The notes below the pieces were generated by a model, which saw only the letters and a program-made list of their open reading frames with translations, had not been told where the DNA came from and ran no database searches. Of a stretch of 64,000 bases of DNA, positions 60,511-64,000 are shown piece by piece. Source of the DNA: Labia minor (taxonomy: Eukaryota; Arthropoda; Insecta; Dermaptera; Spongiphoridae); contig OY720346.1 in NCBI GenBank assembly GCA_963082975.1, positions 40,885,787 to 40,949,786 on the forward strand. The letters run 5' to 3'. A program made the position numbers and the translations under genes. The number at the start of each line of letters is the position of its first letter. The stretch's first letter is position 1.

Positions 60511-60979
60511 TTTCATTTATAAATTTACTCAAATGTACGTAAATCAGTTGTTTGATAAACTTAGATGATTAAAAATGCGTTGGATTAATTATTCTTAGTT
60601 AATCAATGATTTATGGATTTCTTGTGATCTTTTTAAATAGTATCTTTATGGAAATAGAAATGATTATTTATTTTTATTTATTTATAAATTTCCTTCTCAC
60701 TAAGAACAATTCGTATGTGTTTCTCTCTTTTCAAATTTTGACATTGAAGAAAATTTTTAATCCATACATATTAAATATTAACAAGACCATTATTCGTTTA
60801 TTTTATTTATGTAAATTACATAAAAGTAGGTGGAGTTTTCTGTTAATTTAAAAATTATTTATTTGGTTACAAAACTAACATTTTTGGAAAATGCATATTT
60901 GATTTCTGTAATGCTAATTTTATATCTCAATAAATAATTTTTAAATTCCAAATATTCATTCAAAAAAAAATTTAAAATT

Positions 60980-61004
60980 GCCCTCCTCGTCGGTCGGTAA
61001 AAAC
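60980..61004 (-). repeat. repeat family A, terminal fragment near Sgf29
   Basis: Only CCCTCCTCGTCGGTCGGTAAAAA remains in part, that is, the last 20-odd bases of the left end. It lies about 370 bases upstream of the Sgf29 start codon. Confidence 0.5.
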
Positions 61005-61375
61005 GCTCACACATGCTCACCTGTCAGCACTGCCAGCACTAGTAACCGCTAGTACCGCTAGTATCGAAAAAAAAATAGCATTGAATGGATGCCTCTGTGA
61101 TGCTCTCACTGTGTCTTTTTAATTTAGTATAGAATAAATTAATTAAATATTTTAATTTTCTAAAAAGTCCAATGCAATTTTCTATATTAATAATACAACC
61201 AAAAACTGTTATCACAACGGTAATAATTGCTTAAACAAAAATACCTTTTTCCACTTTATTCATAAGATGTTTTATTATAATTGTTTCAGATATTTTTTTT
61301 TTTTGTTATTGTTTCCTGGGGATTTGTAATTATTGCTACTAGACATATATCACTTAAATATTCTTGCAAAGCAAA

Positions 61376-62829
61376 ATGAATACAATGACTTCAGTCGATG
61401 CAGCTAAAAAACATGCAGTAGTAAGTTTTGTTTGATATTTTCTATTTTTAAGGGATCTTTTTCCAAGAGCTATATTATCTAATTTAGCTTTAGTTCTCAA
61501 TAATTTTTTTAAATATTTTATATAATTTATATTTATATGTTTATTCAAGGAATGTCTAGAATCACTTCATCAGTTTGTTCAAGATATTGAAGAAAAGCGA
61601 AAATGCAGTGAACATACGTTGAATGATATTACAAAAACACAAGAAAAAATTAACCAAGAAGACAAAGTTTCACCTTACTATCCGGTAATCCCACCCCTAT
61701 CCTACTATTTGCTATATTATTTAGATTATTCTTTTATTACAAAGATAGTGATAATTGAAACTAATTATTTTTTAATTAAATCGATAATATATAAGATTAT
61801 AATTAAATATTTTTAACTTATTTGCATTTTAGCAAGAGTTAAAGAACTTGTATGAAAATGCCATTGCGGAAGCCGCTGAGGAAGAAAAACTTATTCGATC
61901 TGCCTTGGAAAAAATCTGGGACTTTAGAAAAGTAGAAAGAGATTTAAGATTTTTAGCTAAGAACGCAGGAAATAAAGAAGTCTTTGGACAAGGAACGATG
62001 TTCAAAATGCTTGATAATTTAGCATTATCCATACCATTATTTATTGGCAATGCAAAAGAAACTGCACCCCCTCTTTGTGGAGCAATACCAGCAGCTCCTC
62101 ATCATATAGCTAGTGTAAATAACTAATATAATATATATATATATATATAAATAAATAAATTTTAATCCAATCAATTCTTAGCCAGGAGACATGGTAGCTG
62201 CTTTTGTAAAAGAAATTAAAAAAAATGAAAATTTATGGATTCTAGCTGAGGTAGTAAATTTTGACACTTCAACAAATAAATATATTGTAAACGATATCGA
62301 AGAAGAAGGAAAAGAAAATGAAAAATATACACTTAATAAACAAAAAGTGGTACCTCTTCCAATAATGCGTGCCAATCCAGCAACTGAGCCTTATGCTCTT
62401 TATCCAATAAACTCACAAGGTACTTATTTCATTATTCAATTTCCAATATAGATTTGACTTTAAAATATAAATATACTATTATTAATGTAATTATGTTGAA
62501 TTAACATTTGACATTTATTTCCTTATTAAAAATCAAAATTATCATTTCATTTATATATATGTAAAAGCAATTAACATTTAGAAATCGATTACGATTTTTC
62601 CAAATATTATACAATATATAAATATATTATATTGTTTTTAGTTATGGCTTTATATCCAACCACGACTTGCTTTTATAAAGCATTTGTTCATGAACTTCCT
62701 ACTTCAGCTTTTGAAGGATACAAATTGAGATTTGAAGATCTAAGAATGAAAGATGGTCTTTCTGAACCAATTCCTGTTGCACAGCGGTATATCTTCCTTT
62801 TCAAAGATAAAAAAGGAAAGAATTGCTAA
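61376..62829 (+). CDS. Sgf29: SAGA-associated factor 29 (SGF29)
   Basis: Subunit of the histone acetyltransferase module of SAGA/ATAC complexes that binds methylated histone H3 lysine 4. Exons 61376-61420, 61550-61684, 61833-62114, 62182-62419 and 62642-62829 join in frame to 295 residues (human about 293). The N-terminal half (to about 100) is charged and helical, with a likely coiled coil in EAAEEEKLIRSALEKIWDF. Residues from about 155 form the tandem tudor (SGF29 C-terminal) domain: PGDMVAAFVKE opening, a WILAEVVNFD strand, YIVNDIEEEG, then MALYPTTTCFYKAFVHELP and PVAQRYIFLF near the end, with aromatic residues placed to hold a methyl-lysine. All splice sites are GT-AG. The start codon chosen is the first in-frame ATG; a second ATG follows two codons later. 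Confidence 0.95.
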
Positions 62830-64000
62830 GTTTTAAAGCATATGTAGAATGTATATATTAAAGATATTTATTTAAAAAGCAAAATGAAACAGTAGCCTCA
62901 TCAAAAATACGATTACAATGAAAACTAATATCTTTGTAATTAGTAAATATATAAAAAATTTTAAAAAAATGTAATCTTATAAAGGCTATGAAAAGTATCT
63001 CTTAAATCTGTACTTTAAAGAAACGTTTTTTTTTATTAACTTTTTTGTAAGATATATTTTAATTAAAAAAACGATGTGAAAGCTAATAAAGAAGAATAAA
63101 ATAAATTTATTCCTTACCTGATCTTTTACTTGACGTCTGAGTAATTTGTTAAAATCTATTTTCACTTATAATTCCATATTTAACTAATTTTATCAATTTT
63201 AATCTTCTTTAATTAACAACTAAATAATTAAAAGTATCTAAAAATCATTTAATAAACATACTTCAAAAAATAAATTTCATTTTATTATATTAACAGTTTT
63301 CTTAAAATATTTTTGAATTCTGTTGGATTTTATGGATAATTTCCAAATGTTATTTCTTAAACTTCTCTTGAATTTCTTTTTTATAAGTTCTATGTTTTAC
63401 TTAATAAATTTTGTAAAATAATAAAATAATTTACCTAATGAAATGAAACTTTAAATTTAAATTATTTTCATTATCAATAATGTAATAGAATCTTATAATT
63501 ACAAACTAAATTTGAATTGAAATTAAATGGTAATTAAGTTTCTTAATCAAAAAATGGATTTGCAGAAAAATTAATTTTAAAAAGAGCATTATCAGTTCTT
63601 CCATTTTTCACATTGTTAGAATAAATGACAAAAAATAAAAACAATCTATGATTCGTTGAAATTCTAGAGTGAAATGATAATTGAAATCTATTTTTTTTCA
63701 TAAAATGTTCAAATATGAATAAAATTAATAAAAATATACTGGGCCCTTCTTTCTTGATTAACTTGCATATTTTTCTATAAAAAAGTCAGGTGCACACACA
63801 CAGTTTAATTATCCCTAATGAAACAGAAAATACAATTATTTATAACATTAATAAAAGTTTCTCTTACGAACTCATCTTAAGTCGACTTCTTCAAAATTCT
63901 TGAAAATATATATTCAAAATAATATTTTTATAAATTACCCAGCGATACATCTTCATTTATTAAATAAGCGTAAAAACCATTTTGATGTATCGCAAATTTT
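62830..64000. other. downstream of Sgf29, no gene seen
   Basis: AT-rich DNA with AATAAA motifs at 63085-63090 and 63095-63100 that could end the Sgf29 transcript. Stops are dense in all frames. Nothing else is recognised up to the right edge. Confidence 0.6.

Larger units (their letters stand above)
59140..61375. other. interval between Utp11 and Sgf29 (divergent genes)
   Basis: Holds both 5' regions, a GC-rich open-frame block at 59658, a family B copy at 60243 and the end of a family A element at 60980. Other open frames (59941, 60606) are AT-rich low-complexity sequence. No further gene is supported. Confidence 0.55.

Noticed and set aside
62178-62375. 65-codon minus-strand frame
   Set aside because: Antisense of the SGF29 tudor-domain exon.

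Overview
The window is AT-rich eukaryotic nuclear DNA with short exons, canonical GT-AG introns, standard stop codons and many decayed transposons. Gene content (a wunen/LPP-like phosphatase pair, Eps15 with a C-terminal UIM pair, a FAM187-like receptor) and the repeat modules built around (TCCG)n and a GATGAAATTTGGTAT motif suggest an arthropod, most likely an insect. The species cannot be named from the sequence. There is no bacterial-type operon, CRISPR array or recognisable tRNA/rRNA gene.

Layout. 1-7.1 kb: no host gene recognised; relics of a Helitron helicase, an IS630/mariner-type transposase and a LINE 3' end, plus two unexplained GC-rich blocks. 7.1-9.2 kb (-): five-exon S-methyl-5'-thioadenosine phosphorylase. 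9.2-18.2 kb: gene-poor, with transposon ends, an expanded copy of repeat family A, a diverged segmental duplication and a hAT transposase relic. 18.2-21.0 kb and 26.2-37.5 kb (+): two tandem PAP2-type phospholipid phosphatase genes, whose exons I joined into open frames of 328 and 377 residues; introns 1 and 2 of the second carry nested repeats. 37.5-42.5 kb: AT-rich intergenic or UTR sequence. 42.5-55.5 kb (-): Eps15 in 19 coding exons (1028 residues) with three EH domains, a coiled coil, 16 DPF motifs and two UIMs. A complete nine-exon Ig-domain gene of the FAM187 type (564 residues) lies on the opposite strand inside one Eps15 intron and ends 24 bp from an Eps15 exon. 55.5-58.4 kb: a hAT-like relic and another family A copy. 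58.4-59.1 kb (-): intronless UTP11 coding sequence. 61.4-62.8 kb (+): five-exon SGF29.

The genes are unrelated housekeeping or membrane functions: methionine salvage, lipid phosphate hydrolysis, endocytosis, ribosome biogenesis and the SAGA coactivator. They do not form a pathway. The most unusual content is structural: the antisense nested gene in Eps15, the tandem phosphatase pair, and repeat family A with complementary ends and paired TGACGTCA palindromes, two copies of which sit inside other repeats whose uninterrupted relatives are also in the window. I found no convincing new multi-gene system.
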